The translations under genes were made by a program, and so were the position numbers. Below the pieces are notes generated by a model. The model was not told where the DNA came from. It worked only from the letters and a program-made list of their open reading frames with translations, and did not search any database. 64,000 nt of DNA, taken from positions 248,001 to 312,000 of the forward strand of contig NZ_JANDBD010000005.1 in assembly GCF_024320865.1 (NCBI RefSeq). Direction: 5' to 3'. This document shows positions 1 to 8,239 of the stretch, one piece after another. How positions within the stretch are numbered: position 1 is the first letter of the stretch; the number at the start of each line of letters is the position of its first letter. This stretch comes from Mycolicibacterium arenosum. Lineage in GTDB: Bacteria; Actinomycetota; Actinomycetes; Mycobacteriales; Mycobacteriaceae.

Positions 1-302
1 GCTCCGCGGCACTGGAAGTGGTCGATCTGCGGTCACTGAATCCGCTGGACTTCGACACCATCGCGGCCTCGGTGCGCAGAACCGGACGGGCGGTGGTGAT
101 GCACGAGGGCTCGCGCACGCTCGGGTTCGGCGCCGAACTCGCGGCGCGCATTCAGGAGGAGTGCTTCTACGACCTGGAGGCCCCGGTGTTGCGCGCCACG
201 GGTTTCGACACGCCGTACCCGCCCGCCCGGCTGGAGAGGTTATGGCTGCCGGGCGTCGACCGACTGCTCGACTGCGTCGACAAGGCGATGAGCCAGCCGT
301 GA
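1..302 (+). CDS. bkdB: Branched-chain 2-oxoacid dehydrogenase E1 beta subunit, C-terminal part (cut by window start)
   Basis: The reading frame is open from base 3 and gives the last 99 residues of a transketolase-like C-terminal domain. The stretch [20 protein letters not shown] and the ending [11 protein letters not shown] are typical of E1-beta subunits of 2-oxoacid dehydrogenases, where this domain helps form the alpha2-beta2 E1 heterotetramer that decarboxylates branched-chain 2-oxoacids. The gene is immediately followed by an E2 lipoyl acyltransferase whose GTG overlaps this TGA (GTGA), so both are translationally coupled. From memory this pair corresponds to Rv2496c-Rv2495c of M. tuberculosis. 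Branched-chain rather than pyruvate specificity is inferred from that order only. Confidence 0.85.
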   Translation, partial: SAALEVVDLRSLNPLDFDTIAASVRRTGRAVVMHEGSRTLGFGAELAARIQEECFYDLEAPVLRATGFDTPYPPARLERLWLPGVDRLLDCVDKAMSQP

Positions 303-1429
303 CTAGGGTCGAGGATTTCCTGGTACCCGACCTCGGCGAGGGGTTGGAGGAGGCGACCGTCACCGAGTGGCAGGTCGCGGTGGGCGACGAGGTCGCACTG
401 AACCAGCCTCTGTGCACCGTGGAGACCAACAAGGCGGAGGTCGAGATCCCGAGTCCCTACGAGGGGCGCGTCACCGAACTCGGTGGCGCGGCGGGGGAGA
501 CCCTGCGCGTCGGTTCCGTGCTGGTGCGGATCGAGACGGACGCGGCGCCCGCGCGAAAGCCGGTGCTCGTCGGATACGGCGCCGATGACACCATCGACGC
601 GTCGCGGCGCCGCGGCCGGGCCAAGCCGCCGGTGCGCAAGCTGGCCGCCGACCTCGACGTCGACGTGGACGCCGTGGCGCCGGGATCCGGGCCCGGCGGC
701 ATCGTCACTCGGGCGGACGTCGTCGCCGCTGCGAGCGGTGCGGATGCCGGTGACGCTCCGGTCGGCGGCGTCCGGCTGGAGATGGCCAGGCGGATGGCGC
801 AGTCGCGGCGCGAGATCCCCGACGCTCACGCCTCGGTGCAGGTGGACGGTACGCGACTGTTGGCGCTCCGGGACCGACTGCGCGACAGGGGCGCCGAGCA
901 CGTCACCCCGTTCTCGCTGACGCTGCGCCTGCTCGCCGTGGCACTGGGCAGGCACCGCGCACTCAACGCCACCTGGGTCGACACCGTAGACGGAGCGCGC
1001 GTTCACATGCACCCCGCGGTGCACCTCGGCGTCGGCGTCGCAGCGCCGCGCGGCCTGCTGGTTCCCGTGGTTCGCGACGCGCAGGCGCTGTCGACTCGCG
1101 ACCTCTCCGCCGAGATCGCCCGCCTGATCGCCGCGGCGCGCGCGGGCACGCTGAAACCCGGTGAGTTGCAGGGCTCGACGTTCACGGTGTCGAACTTCGG
1201 CGCGCTCGGACTCGACGAGGGGGTGCCGGTCATCAACTACCCGGAAGCGGCGATCCTCGGGATGGGCGCGCTGAAGCCCAGGGCCGTCGTCGTCGACGGT
1301 CAGGTGGTCGCGCGGCCGACGATGACGCTCACGTGCGCGTTCGACCACCGAGTCGCCGACGGCGCCCAGGTGGCGGCGTTCCTGTGCGAGTTACGGGAAC
1401 TCGTGCAGGATCCCGCGCTCGCCCTGTAG
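299..1429 (+). CDS. bkdC: Dihydrolipoamide acyltransferase E2 of the branched-chain 2-oxoacid dehydrogenase
   Basis: This 376-residue protein has an N-terminal lipoyl domain with the lipoylated lysine in [13 protein letters not shown], then a peripheral-subunit-binding domain ([33 protein letters not shown]), and a C-terminal CoA acyltransferase domain with the catalytic signature DHRVADG. It transfers the acyl group from lipoate to CoA in the cytoplasmic multi-enzyme complex. The GTG at 299 is chosen because it overlaps the upstream stop and starts just before the lipoyl domain; an open frame extends further upstream to 161 but only covers the E1 gene. The length is normal for a single-lipoyl-domain actinobacterial E2. 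No E3 gene follows. Confidence 0.92.
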   Translation: MTRVEDFLVPDLGEGLEEATVTEWQVAVGDEVALNQPLCTVETNKAEVEIPSPYEGRVTELGGAAGETLRVGSVLVRIETDAAPARKPVLVGYGADDTIDASRRRGRAKPPVRKLAADLDVDVDAVAPGSGPGGIVTRADVVAAASGADAGDAPVGGVRLEMARRMAQSRREIPDAHASVQVDGTRLLALRDRLRDRGAEHVTPFSLTLRLLAVALGRHRALNATWVDTVDGARVHMHPAVHLGVGVAAPRGLLVPVVRDAQALSTRDLSAEIARLIAAARAGTLKPGELQGSTFTVSNFGALGLDEGVPVINYPEAAILGMGALKPRAVVVDGQVVARPTMTLTCAFDHRVADGAQVAAFLCELRELVQDPALAL

Positions 1430-1432
1430 GCG

Positions 1433-2194
1433 CTACCCGGGGATGTTGCCGAGAATCCGATCGACGAGAGCGCCGATTCTTGTGGTGTCGACACCACACG
1501 CCTGAGCGTCGACGACGTAGGCGCCCTTGGCGGTCAGTACGTGCCTGCAGGACCACGGCGTCGTACCCTGTTGAATCACAGTCGATTCCAGCCGATCCGG
1601 CGACGGTGTGGTGATTACCACGTCACCCCAAACGGCATCGGCGGGATCGTTCGTCGTGAAGGTCTTGACCGTGCACTGCTTCCAGATCGCCGCGGCATCG
1701 CTGAGATAGCGTGCGGCGGCGCTGTCGTCGGGGGCGAGAACGACGGCTTGGATGACCCACAGTTGCTGAGGATCCGCGGTGTCGTTTCCGGCCTTGACCC
1801 AGGATCCCAGCCAGTCGAGCGAGGCGAAGTGGAGGGCTTCCCCCGTCGCCATCATCGCACCGCACGGCGGTGGCGAGTACACGTGTTGCGTCGCCATGGA
1901 ATTCCACAGGGAGGGCTGAGAGTACGTCAAGACGAACGACGGCCCGAAGACCGTCGTCAGCGCGTTCGCGTCGAGAAGGATTCCGCCGAGCTCCGGGATG
2001 GGCGGCGGGGCTTCGGTCGACGCGGCCGCGGTCTTCGTGTCGGGCGCGGCCGCCGACGACGAGTCCCCGCCCCGGAGGGTGAGGACCGCGGTGACCCCGA
2101 TGGCGATGACGGCCGTCGCGATGATCACACTGATCGCGATGATGCTGCGGCGATCGAGCGTGGCACGCCTCGGATCCCGCTGGGAGACGCTCAT
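1433..2194 (-). CDS. Membrane-anchored PknH-like extracellular sensor domain protein
   Basis: This 253-residue protein has a short basic N-terminus, one transmembrane segment at about residues 17-39, a linker and a C-terminal extracytoplasmic domain of the PknH sensor type (PF14032 family as I recall). Four cysteines (PPPCG, WKQC, WSCRH, QACG) are spaced as in the sensor half of the adjacent kinase, suggesting the same two disulfides. Its ATG overlaps the kinase stop (ATGA), so it is the second gene of a two-gene operon. It looks like a duplicate of the kinase sensor without the kinase. A ligand- or cell-wall-sensing partner role is inferred. Confidence 0.8.
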   Translation of the reverse strand: MSVSQRDPRRATLDRRSIIAISVIIATAVIAIGVTAVLTLRGGDSSSAAAPDTKTAAASTEAPPPIPELGGILLDANALTTVFGPSFVLTYSQPSLWNSMATQHVYSPPPCGAMMATGEALHFASLDWLGSWVKAGNDTADPQQLWVIQAVVLAPDDSAAARYLSDAAAIWKQCTVKTFTTNDPADAVWGDVVITTPSPDRLESTVIQQGTTPWSCRHVLTAKGAYVVDAQACGVDTTRIGALVDRILGNIPG

Positions 2195-3909
2195 TCGATT
2201 CGCTGCCCGATCCGCTTGACGATGTCGCCGCCCTGGTCCCGAACGTCGAAGTTGCACGCCACCACCTCGATGACGTAGTCCGCTACCGCGGACGCGACGT
2301 GTTGACAGGTGTACCCGGCCGGATTGCCCTGCGTTCGCAGGACGACCGAGACCGAGTTCGCGCCCGTGCTGAAGTCCGTGGCCGTCGTGATCGTCGGGGC
2401 CGAGGTCGGCGAGGTGACGGTGATGTCCTGATCGAGGCAGGCCTTCCACTTCGGGACGGCGTCGGCGAACACCGCGCCGGCGCGTTCCTCGGAGGCGTAG
2501 CGGTACAGGGCCTGGGTCGCTCCGGGCGCGACGCCGTCTCCGGGGGCCACCATCTGGGTCAGCCGGGTCTCGGCGAATCCCGTCGATCCGTAGGCGGTGG
2601 GATCCGGTGCGACGACGACCTCGCACTGCGGCGGGGTGACCGCCACGGTGTTGATCAGCCGGTCCAGCCGGCTGGACTTCGCGACGTCTTTCAAGCCCAT
2701 TGCCGTGCCGATATCGCGCGCCGAAAGCAGGCTTTCGTCGATCGTCCGCTCCGGGGTGGGTGGAGCGGGCGGCTTGACACCCGAATTTACAATGGGCTCA
2801 ACGGGATCGGGCTGATTGGCCACGATCAGCCCGGTGATGCTCGCCGCGGTGACCGCCGTCGCGATCACGGCGGCGACGGCGACGATGCGCTGTTTCCACC
2901 ACGGTGTGCGTGGCGGACGGGGACGCGCTGCGACCGGTCCTGACGGCGGATGGACGTCGGCGGGTCCGGAGTGGAACGTGGCCGCCTGTACGGGTCGCAC
3001 GGGTGGAAACGAGGTCGGCGCCGGGCGCGATGGCATCGCGGCCGTGGGTACCGGTGGTCGCTGCCTGATGACATCGGTCGTCGAGGAGCCGACTCGGGGT
3101 GCCCCGGCGGTCAACGCTCGTCGCGCAGCCCGCGCCAGATCGTCGGTCGTTTGGTATCGGTGGGCCGGATCCTTGGCCAATCCGGTTGCGATGACGTCGT
3201 CGAACGCGTGGGGGAGGCCGGCTTCCGAGGGTTTCGGGGGCGGGTTCACCAGGTGGTTGGTGATCACCTCCTGCATGCTCGTCCCTGCGAATGGCGTTCG
3301 GCCGGTGAGGCTTTCGCACAACACGCAGGCGAGTGCGTACACGTCGGAACGCGCGTCGCCCTGGCTGGTCGAAAAGCGTTCGGGTGCCATGTAGGCGAGG
3401 GTGCCGACGGCCTGGCCCGCGCTCGTCATACTGGTCTGGTTGGACGCCCGCGCGATGCCGAAATCGATCAGATAGGCGAAGTCGCGGGCCGTCACGAGGA
3501 TGTTCGACGGCTTCACGTCCCGGTGCACCAGACCGATCTCGTGCGCGGCACTCAGTGCGGCGGCGATCTGTTCGACGATGCTGACGGCGCGAGTCGGATC
3601 GATCGGACGGTTGGAGAGCACGGCCTGCAGGTCTCGTCCCTCGATGAAGCGCATGTCGACGTAGAGGCGGCCGTCGATTTCGCCGAACCGGTGAATGGGG
3701 ATGACGTGGGGTTCGTTGAGGCTGGCGGCGGCGCGGGCCTCCCTGAGGAAGCGTTGCTGGAAGTGGGCGTCCTCGGCGTAGTTCTTCGTCAGGACCTTGA
3801 TGGCGACAACGCGATCCGTGGACGTGTCGTAGGCGCGGTACACCTCGCCCATGCCGCCGCGTCCAAGCAGGTCCTTCAGCTGATAGGGACCGAATTGCCG
3901 CTGATCCAT
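2191..3909 (-). CDS. PknH-like transmembrane serine/threonine protein kinase
   Basis: The 572-residue protein begins MDQRQFGPYQLKDLLGRGGM. Hanks motifs are intact: glycine loop GRGGMGEV (16-23), lysine K38 in AIKVL, HRDVKPSN (129-136), DFG (149-151) and MAPE. A Pro-rich juxtamembrane segment follows, then one transmembrane helix at about 340-363 and an extracellular PknH-type sensor domain with four cysteines. It phosphorylates cytoplasmic proteins in response to an outside signal. The start at 3909 places the conserved N-terminus correctly and follows a purine-rich GCAGGGGG; upstream in-frame residues to 3990 look non-coding. The downstream gene carries a second, kinase-free copy of the sensor. 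Which Pkn orthologue it is cannot be settled here. Confidence 0.93.
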   Translation of the reverse strand: MDQRQFGPYQLKDLLGRGGMGEVYRAYDTSTDRVVAIKVLTKNYAEDAHFQQRFLREARAAASLNEPHVIPIHRFGEIDGRLYVDMRFIEGRDLQAVLSNRPIDPTRAVSIVEQIAAALSAAHEIGLVHRDVKPSNILVTARDFAYLIDFGIARASNQTSMTSAGQAVGTLAYMAPERFSTSQGDARSDVYALACVLCESLTGRTPFAGTSMQEVITNHLVNPPPKPSEAGLPHAFDDVIATGLAKDPAHRYQTTDDLARAARRALTAGAPRVGSSTTDVIRQRPPVPTAAMPSRPAPTSFPPVRPVQAATFHSGPADVHPPSGPVAARPRPPRTPWWKQRIVAVAAVIATAVTAASITGLIVANQPDPVEPIVNSGVKPPAPPTPERTIDESLLSARDIGTAMGLKDVAKSSRLDRLINTVAVTPPQCEVVVAPDPTAYGSTGFAETRLTQMVAPGDGVAPGATQALYRYASEERAGAVFADAVPKWKACLDQDITVTSPTSAPTITTATDFSTGANSVSVVLRTQGNPAGYTCQHVASAVADYVIEVVACNFDVRDQGGDIVKRIGQRIE

Positions 3910-4014
3910 CCACACCCCCTGCGGTTGTCCTCCGCAGGAGATCACCATAGCGGCGAATTGACCCCCGCGAAGGTGAACCGCACGCTGCACGGGCGGTAGC
4001 GGCGCCGCGTGATG

Positions 4015-4767
4015 TCAGCGCCGTTGAGCGGCGGCCAATCTCGCGGCGAACTCGGGGGATTCGATGGAGCGAGCCTGCGGGACGATCTCGACGTCTACGG
4101 CGAGGCCGTGCTGCTCGAGGTCGACGGTGCCGGGGTTGGCGGTGGCGCGCATCGAGGCCTTGGTGGCGACGACGACGTCGCGGGGCGCCGAGGCGGGGCC
4201 GGCGGCAAGGGCTCGGGCGGCCGCGACCGGGTCGTCGGCGACCTCCAGCGCAAGGCCGTGCCGGACGGCGGTCTCGGCGTCGAAGCGCATGCCGAAGAGC
4301 AGCGCCGCGCGCGCCACCTGAGGGCCGACGGCGCGTTGCAGCATCCAGGTGGCGCCGCCGCCGGGGTGGATGCCGAGTTTCTGGAAGCGAGGGTCGAACA
4401 ACGCGTGCGGACCCGCGATGCGGACGTCGGCGGCCAGCGCCAGGTTCAGTCCCGCACCGACGGCGGCGCCGTTGACCGCCGCGATGGTCGGCAGCGTGCA
4501 CTGCGCGACGGCGAGGAACCCGTCGTAGATGACCCGCAGGCCGTCTTCGGTGGCGGCGCCGAGCGCGGTGAGGTCGGCGCCCGCGCAGAACGCCTTACCC
4601 GCGCCGGTCACGATGACGGCGTGGACTCCCGCGTCCGCCTCGGCGGCTGAGACGGCGGCGCGCAATCCCGCCGACATCTCCGCGGTGACGGCGTTGCGGC
4701 GGTCGGGATCGTTGACGGTGATGAGCGCGACGTGGTCGTGGACGCTCGTGAGGACGAGTTCGGTCAC
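4015..4767 (-). CDS. Enoyl-CoA hydratase/isomerase (crotonase) family protein, EchA14-like
   Basis: The 250-residue protein has the crotonase fold signatures AFCAGADL and [20 protein letters not shown], which form the CoA-binding oxyanion hole. By eye alignment, the two glutamates of classical hydratases (Glu144 and Glu164 of the rat enzyme) fall on Phe and Ala here ([14 protein letters not shown] and VARAALLFG), so simple hydration of enoyl-CoA is doubtful. From gene order it corresponds to echA14 (Rv2486). The GTG at 4767 sits six bases after a TACGCT -10 box, consistent with leaderless translation. The substrate is unknown. Confidence 0.85.
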   Translation of the reverse strand: MTELVLTSVHDHVALITVNDPDRRNAVTAEMSAGLRAAVSAAEADAGVHAVIVTGAGKAFCAGADLTALGAATEDGLRVIYDGFLAVAQCTLPTIAAVNGAAVGAGLNLALAADVRIAGPHALFDPRFQKLGIHPGGGATWMLQRAVGPQVARAALLFGMRFDAETAVRHGLALEVADDPVAAARALAAGPASAPRDVVVATKASMRATANPGTVDLEQHGLAVDVEIVPQARSIESPEFAARLAAAQRR

Positions 4768-4773
4768 GGACTC

Positions 4774-4779
4774 AGCGTA
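4774..4779 (-). promoter_or_regulatory. -10 box of a leaderless promoter for the crotonase gene
   Basis: On the minus strand TACGCT fits the mycobacterial TANNNT -10 consensus and is followed by six bases and then the GTG start, so transcription would begin at the start codon. No Shine-Dalgarno sequence is present. Confidence 0.5.
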
Positions 4780-4783
4780 GTGA

Positions 4784-5452
4784 TCAGCCCGCGGCGTTGG
4801 GGCGCAGCGGCGGGCAGTTCCCCGCCGCGTCGGTCGCCAACTCGAAGTGCCAGTTCTCGTTGGCGTAGATCTGGCACAACCCGAACTGCGGGCCGTTGCG
4901 GATCATCCACTCCGACGCGCCGTCGCCGCCGATGTCCACCGCTTCGCCGACGACGTGCTTGGACACGTCGGCGGACGCGACGAACTGGCTGGCCGCCTCC
5001 TGGCTGCCGTACTGTCGGATGCCGTCGACGAACAAGCGCTGCTGAAAACCCCTCGACCGCCACCCCGAGGTGATGACGATGGTCACGCCCTGCGCCGCAG
5101 CTGCACGGGCGGCATCCTGAATCGCTTTGAGCAGCAATGGATTCAGCCTGGCGATCGGTTGCGGCGAGGTGTCGAACGGGCTGAACGTCCGGCCGTCTGG
5201 TAGCCAGCCGCTCCAGGTGTCGATGGCGCCGTCACCGATCGCGGGAGCATCAGCCGGCGGCCCGGCGAACTGCGCGGGGGTGGCCGAGCCGCCGACGGCG
5301 AACGGCTCGGCCTCGGGTGCCGACGGCACGGCTGTCACGCCGCCGCGCGGTGCGGTGTCTCGAGCCGCTGCGGGGGTCGCCGGAGGGTGTCCGCAGGCGG
5401 CGAGGACGGCGGCCACCGCGACGAGACAGGTGCTTCTCGTGCGCGCGGCCAT
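4784..5452 (-). CDS. D-alanyl-D-alanine carboxypeptidase (VanY/LAS family) lipoprotein
   Basis: The 222-residue protein starts with a lipoprotein signal peptide whose lipobox LAAC ends at Cys20, so it is probably anchored to the outer face of the membrane. The C-terminal part holds the LAS metallopeptidase signatures: [10 protein letters not shown], the zinc motif [11 protein letters not shown] (SxHxxGxAxD) and ENWHFE. Such enzymes remove the terminal D-Ala from peptidoglycan stem peptides. The ATG at 5452 is preferred over the longer frame to 5539 because it puts the basic residues and lipobox in the right place; GACAAT lies six bases upstream as a possible leaderless -10. It is divergent from the SDR gene. 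Confidence 0.85.
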   Translation of the reverse strand: MAARTRSTCLVAVAAVLAACGHPPATPAAARDTAPRGGVTAVPSAPEAEPFAVGGSATPAQFAGPPADAPAIGDGAIDTWSGWLPDGRTFSPFDTSPQPIARLNPLLLKAIQDAARAAAAQGVTIVITSGWRSRGFQQRLFVDGIRQYGSQEAASQFVASADVSKHVVGEAVDIGGDGASEWMIRNGPQFGLCQIYANENWHFELATDAAGNCPPLRPNAAG

Positions 5453-5507
5453 GACACGATTGTCCACTGCGCTGCACCAGCGCCACTCGGCGGAGCAGGA
5501 TGTTGGG

Positions 5508-6209
5508 GTGGATATCACCTCGAGCACAGCACTGGTCACCGGAGCGAACCGCGGCCTGGGCCGCCAGTTCGCCCTCGAACTCGTCGCGCGCGGTGCGCGC
5601 GTCTACGCCGGCGCCCGCGACCCCGGATCGATCGACGTCGACGGCGCGATCCCGGTCGGCGTCGACATCACCGACCCCGCGTCGGTCGCCGCGGCGGTGG
5701 AGGCGGCAGGCGATGTCACGCTGCTGGTCAACAACGCCGGCATCTCAACGGGAGCCAACCTGCTCACCGGTGACCTCTCCGACGTGCACCGCGAACTCGA
5801 CACGAACTTCTTCGGGACCCTGGCGATGGTGCGGGCGTTCGCGCCCGTCATCGAACGCAACGGCGGCGGCGCGGTGCTGAACGTGCTGTCGGTGCTCTCC
5901 TGGCTCAGCATGCCGATGGCGGGGGCGTACTGCGCGGCGAAGGCGGCGTCGTGGTCGATGACCAACGAACTGCGCCTGGACCTCGCGGACAAGGGGATCG
6001 CGGTCGTCGCGTTGCACGTCGGCCCGATGGACACCGACATGATGGCGGGCAGTGACGTGCCCAAGTCGGATCCGGCCGCGGTGGCGGCGATGGCGCTCGA
6101 CGGCGTCGCGGAGGGGGCCTTCGAGGTGCTGGCCGACGACCACAGCCGCGCGGTTCAGGCCGGCTTGGCGAACGGCGTGGCCGGGGTCTACCCGCAGCTC
6201 GCGCGGTAG
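5508..6209 (+). CDS. Short-chain dehydrogenase/reductase (classical SDR)
   Basis: The 233-residue protein has the NAD(P)-binding motif TGANRGLG at residues 11-18, NNAG, and the catalytic YCAAK (Y141, K145), with a Ser in the VLSVLS strand. These define a classical SDR oxidoreductase acting in the cytoplasm; the substrate cannot be read from the sequence. The GTG at 5508 is chosen because it begins the first beta strand and is preceded by GGAG about 14 bases upstream; the frame upstream runs into the divergent lipoprotein gene. Its C-terminus LANGVAGVYPQLAR is common in actinobacterial SDRs of this subgroup. Confidence 0.88.
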   Translation: MDITSSTALVTGANRGLGRQFALELVARGARVYAGARDPGSIDVDGAIPVGVDITDPASVAAAVEAAGDVTLLVNNAGISTGANLLTGDLSDVHRELDTNFFGTLAMVRAFAPVIERNGGGAVLNVLSVLSWLSMPMAGAYCAAKAASWSMTNELRLDLADKGIAVVALHVGPMDTDMMAGSDVPKSDPAAVAAMALDGVAEGAFEVLADDHSRAVQAGLANGVAGVYPQLAR

Positions 6210-6224
6210 CGCCGCCCGCGGCGG

Positions 6225-6977
6225 TCAGAGCTTGCGCAGCAGCGCCGCAGCCCGGACCGCGTCGTCGACCGTCAGCGCGATGTGCACCGAGTCACCGTCG
6301 CGCGCTGACCGGATGACCACCTGCTCGCCGTACCTGATCGGCTTGCGGTACTCGACGACGGCCCGGTACGGCGCGGTGGCGATATCCGGGTGATCGGCCA
6401 TGACCTCGTGGACGGCGTGCCAGTACACGGCGTTGGTGACGTGCTGGAAGATGTCGATATCGGTGCGTCGCAACGCGAATGGCGATTCGGCGGTCGCATC
6501 GGTCAAGTCCCGTAGCCACGGCCGCCATTTCAGCCGGTGCTCGGTGGTCGTGGACGCGAACTTCTCGGTGAGGGTGTCCGACACCCGCGACGGTGTCAGC
6601 GTGTCCTTGTTGATCGCGATCCAGAAACCCTCGGTCTCGATACGGCCGCCGTCGCTGCCGACGAGTTGGACGCGCATGGTGCACCAGCGCGACGACAGGG
6701 CCGAACACCACCGGCTGAACGAGATGTCGTTGGGCCACTCGATCGGTTCGATGACGTCGATGACGGTGCGGTTGACGATCCAGTGCGGGTGGTTCTCGGC
6801 CTCGCCGGCGTCGACGAGGTTCTCGGCGCCGACCTCCTGGATGTAGCGGCCGACGCCGTCGAGCCGCAGGTGCAGCTGGTCGTCGATGTCACCGGTCATC
6901 ACCGGCCATGACGTGCGGTACACGTACCCGGCCTCGGGCAGGGGGCTGAGCGGACGCTCGGCATCGGGCGTGGTCAT
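6225..6977 (-). CDS. Acyl-ACP thioesterase-like double-hotdog protein
   Basis: The 250-residue protein contains two hotdog domains of the acyl-ACP thioesterase type. The first carries DGVGRYIQEVGAENLV and the second DIDIFQHVTNAVYW, both with the usual D/HVTN-like helix starts. Members hydrolyse acyl-ACP or acyl-CoA to free fatty acids. From memory M. tuberculosis has similar proteins such as Rv2001. The ATG at 6977 is preferred because AGGA lies just upstream, while the GTG at 7004 has no ribosome-binding site. It is convergent with the SDR gene (15 bases between stops). Confidence 0.8.
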   Translation of the reverse strand: MTTPDAERPLSPLPEAGYVYRTSWPVMTGDIDDQLHLRLDGVGRYIQEVGAENLVDAGEAENHPHWIVNRTVIDVIEPIEWPNDISFSRWCSALSSRWCTMRVQLVGSDGGRIETEGFWIAINKDTLTPSRVSDTLTEKFASTTTEHRLKWRPWLRDLTDATAESPFALRRTDIDIFQHVTNAVYWHAVHEVMADHPDIATAPYRAVVEYRKPIRYGEQVVIRSARDGDSVHIALTVDDAVRAAALLRKL

Positions 6978-7031
6978 CGCGTCCTGTGTACCCGACGCCG
7001 CCACCGGTCGCGCGCGCAGGTGGCGACAGAG

Positions 7032-7069
7032 TCACGGGGCGTCGGGCGATGCCGCCCGACGCCCCGTGA
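7032..7069 (-). terminator. Strong hairpin terminator downstream of the Het-C-like gene
   Basis: A perfect 17-bp stem (7032-7048 with 7053-7069, arms starting TCACGGGGCG) encloses the loop ATGC. It lies 22 bases after the stop of the 7092-7907 gene and 55 bases before the next start. There is no U-tract, as is usual for mycobacterial intrinsic terminators. Confidence 0.7.
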
Positions 7070-7091
7070 TCTCGTACTCGAACCGGTTCGA

Positions 7092-7907
7092 CTACTTACC
7101 GACGGTCGCGTAATCCGGCAGGCTCACCGGCAGCGCCAACGCCGTGTCACCGGGCGCCTGGAACAGCTGCACCGCGGCCTCCTCGCCGTTCATGCTGGCC
7201 ACCCAGTTGCGCACCATGAAGTACAGGTCCGTGCTGGCGCGCGTCGCGAGCGCCGCGGCCACCCCGTAGTTCGGCGAGCTGGTGCCGTCCTTGTTCAGTG
7301 TCGAGTGGCAGTCGACGAACGGCGGCGGCGGTCCGGCCGGCGGGCAACCCGACAGCGGCGACTCGTGATCGCCGAAGTCGAGGTTGAAGTACCCGGTGTG
7401 CAGCTCGGGCGGGAAGGCCGCCGGATCGCACGTGGGGAAGATCGGCGGGGCCAGCCGGTCCGGCTGCCCGATCGCGAGGTCGATCTCGACCCAGTTCGAG
7501 TGCGCGTAGAAGTCCTGCTGGGTGTGCAGCAGCGCACCGAACGCCGAACGCGCACCGGGACCGTCGGCCAGCGCGCCGTTCACCAGAACCGAGCCGTTCT
7601 GGATGATCGGCGAGAACAGCCCCCACGCCTGCCCTGCGCGTGCGCAGATGTCGCCGGGGTTGAGCGAGTTGTCCAAGTGCCGGAACTCGTCACCGACGAA
7701 CGCGTCGCTGCCGACGGCGCCGCCACCGGGCGGCGGTCCGACCAGAATCTGCTGGAGCGCGGCCGGGCTCACCTGATCGGCGGGCAGCGCCGCACGGGTG
7801 ATCGACTCGTGGTACTGGACGTAGAACGCCGACGCCGTCGGCACGAAGATCGCGGCGACGGCGGCGACAGCAGCGCCGATCACGCCCAGTTTGGTCAGTA
7901 TGCGCAT
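7092..7907 (-). CDS. Secreted Het-C / zinc-dependent phospholipase C-like protein
   Basis: The 271-residue protein has a clear Sec signal peptide (MRILTKLG, hydrophobic core, ASA cleavage near residue 27). The mature part begins YVQYHESITRAAL, then FRHLDN, then HTQQDFYAHSNWVE. The HxxxDxxxH pattern (H128, D132, H136) together with H33 and H77 resembles the metal ligands of the zinc phospholipase C / Het-C / VWA7 N-terminal fold. I infer a secreted metal-dependent enzyme, possibly a lipase or nuclease-like hydrolase; no substrate is visible. A GGGGG ribosome-binding site precedes the ATG. An inverted repeat lies 42 bases upstream and a strong hairpin downstream, so it is a single-gene unit. 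Confidence 0.7.
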   Translation of the reverse strand: MRILTKLGVIGAAVAAVAAIFVPTASAFYVQYHESITRAALPADQVSPAALQQILVGPPPGGGAVGSDAFVGDEFRHLDNSLNPGDICARAGQAWGLFSPIIQNGSVLVNGALADGPGARSAFGALLHTQQDFYAHSNWVEIDLAIGQPDRLAPPIFPTCDPAAFPPELHTGYFNLDFGDHESPLSGCPPAGPPPPFVDCHSTLNKDGTSSPNYGVAAALATRASTDLYFMVRNWVASMNGEEAAVQLFQAPGDTALALPVSLPDYATVGK

Positions 7908-7948
7908 TGAACCCCCAAATCCGATGTCACCGGCTGCTGGTCGCCAGC

Positions 7949-7966
7949 CAGTCTGTGAACAGACTG
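7949..7966. promoter_or_regulatory. Perfect inverted repeat upstream of the Het-C-like gene (candidate operator)
   Basis: CAGTCTG, four bases TGAA, and CAGACTG form a perfect 7-bp dyad 42 bases before the ATG of the minus-strand gene. It could be an operator or a 5'-UTR hairpin; no matching regulator is in the window. Confidence 0.35.
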
Positions 7967-8022
7967 ACCTTAGCCTGGCGATTCGATGAGTTCTACGCGA
8001 ATCCTCAGCAATTGTTCTGGAG

Positions 8023-8095
<73 letters not shown>

Positions 8096-8239
8096 AATGC
8101 GGCAAGAGTGTATCGCCCGGCCTCGCCGGGAACGACCCGGCAGCGGCGCTCATCGGAGGGAATGCCGCCCCGCGGTCAGGGGCGGCGGACTAGCGTGGAC
8201 CGGGGCACCGGCGACACCGCGGGAGGAGACGGAACCACC

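Noticed and set aside
7937..7980. Iron-regulator-like sequence CAGGCTAAGGTCAG upstream of the Het-C-like gene
   Set aside because: It resembles only half of the IdeR consensus and the second half does not match.
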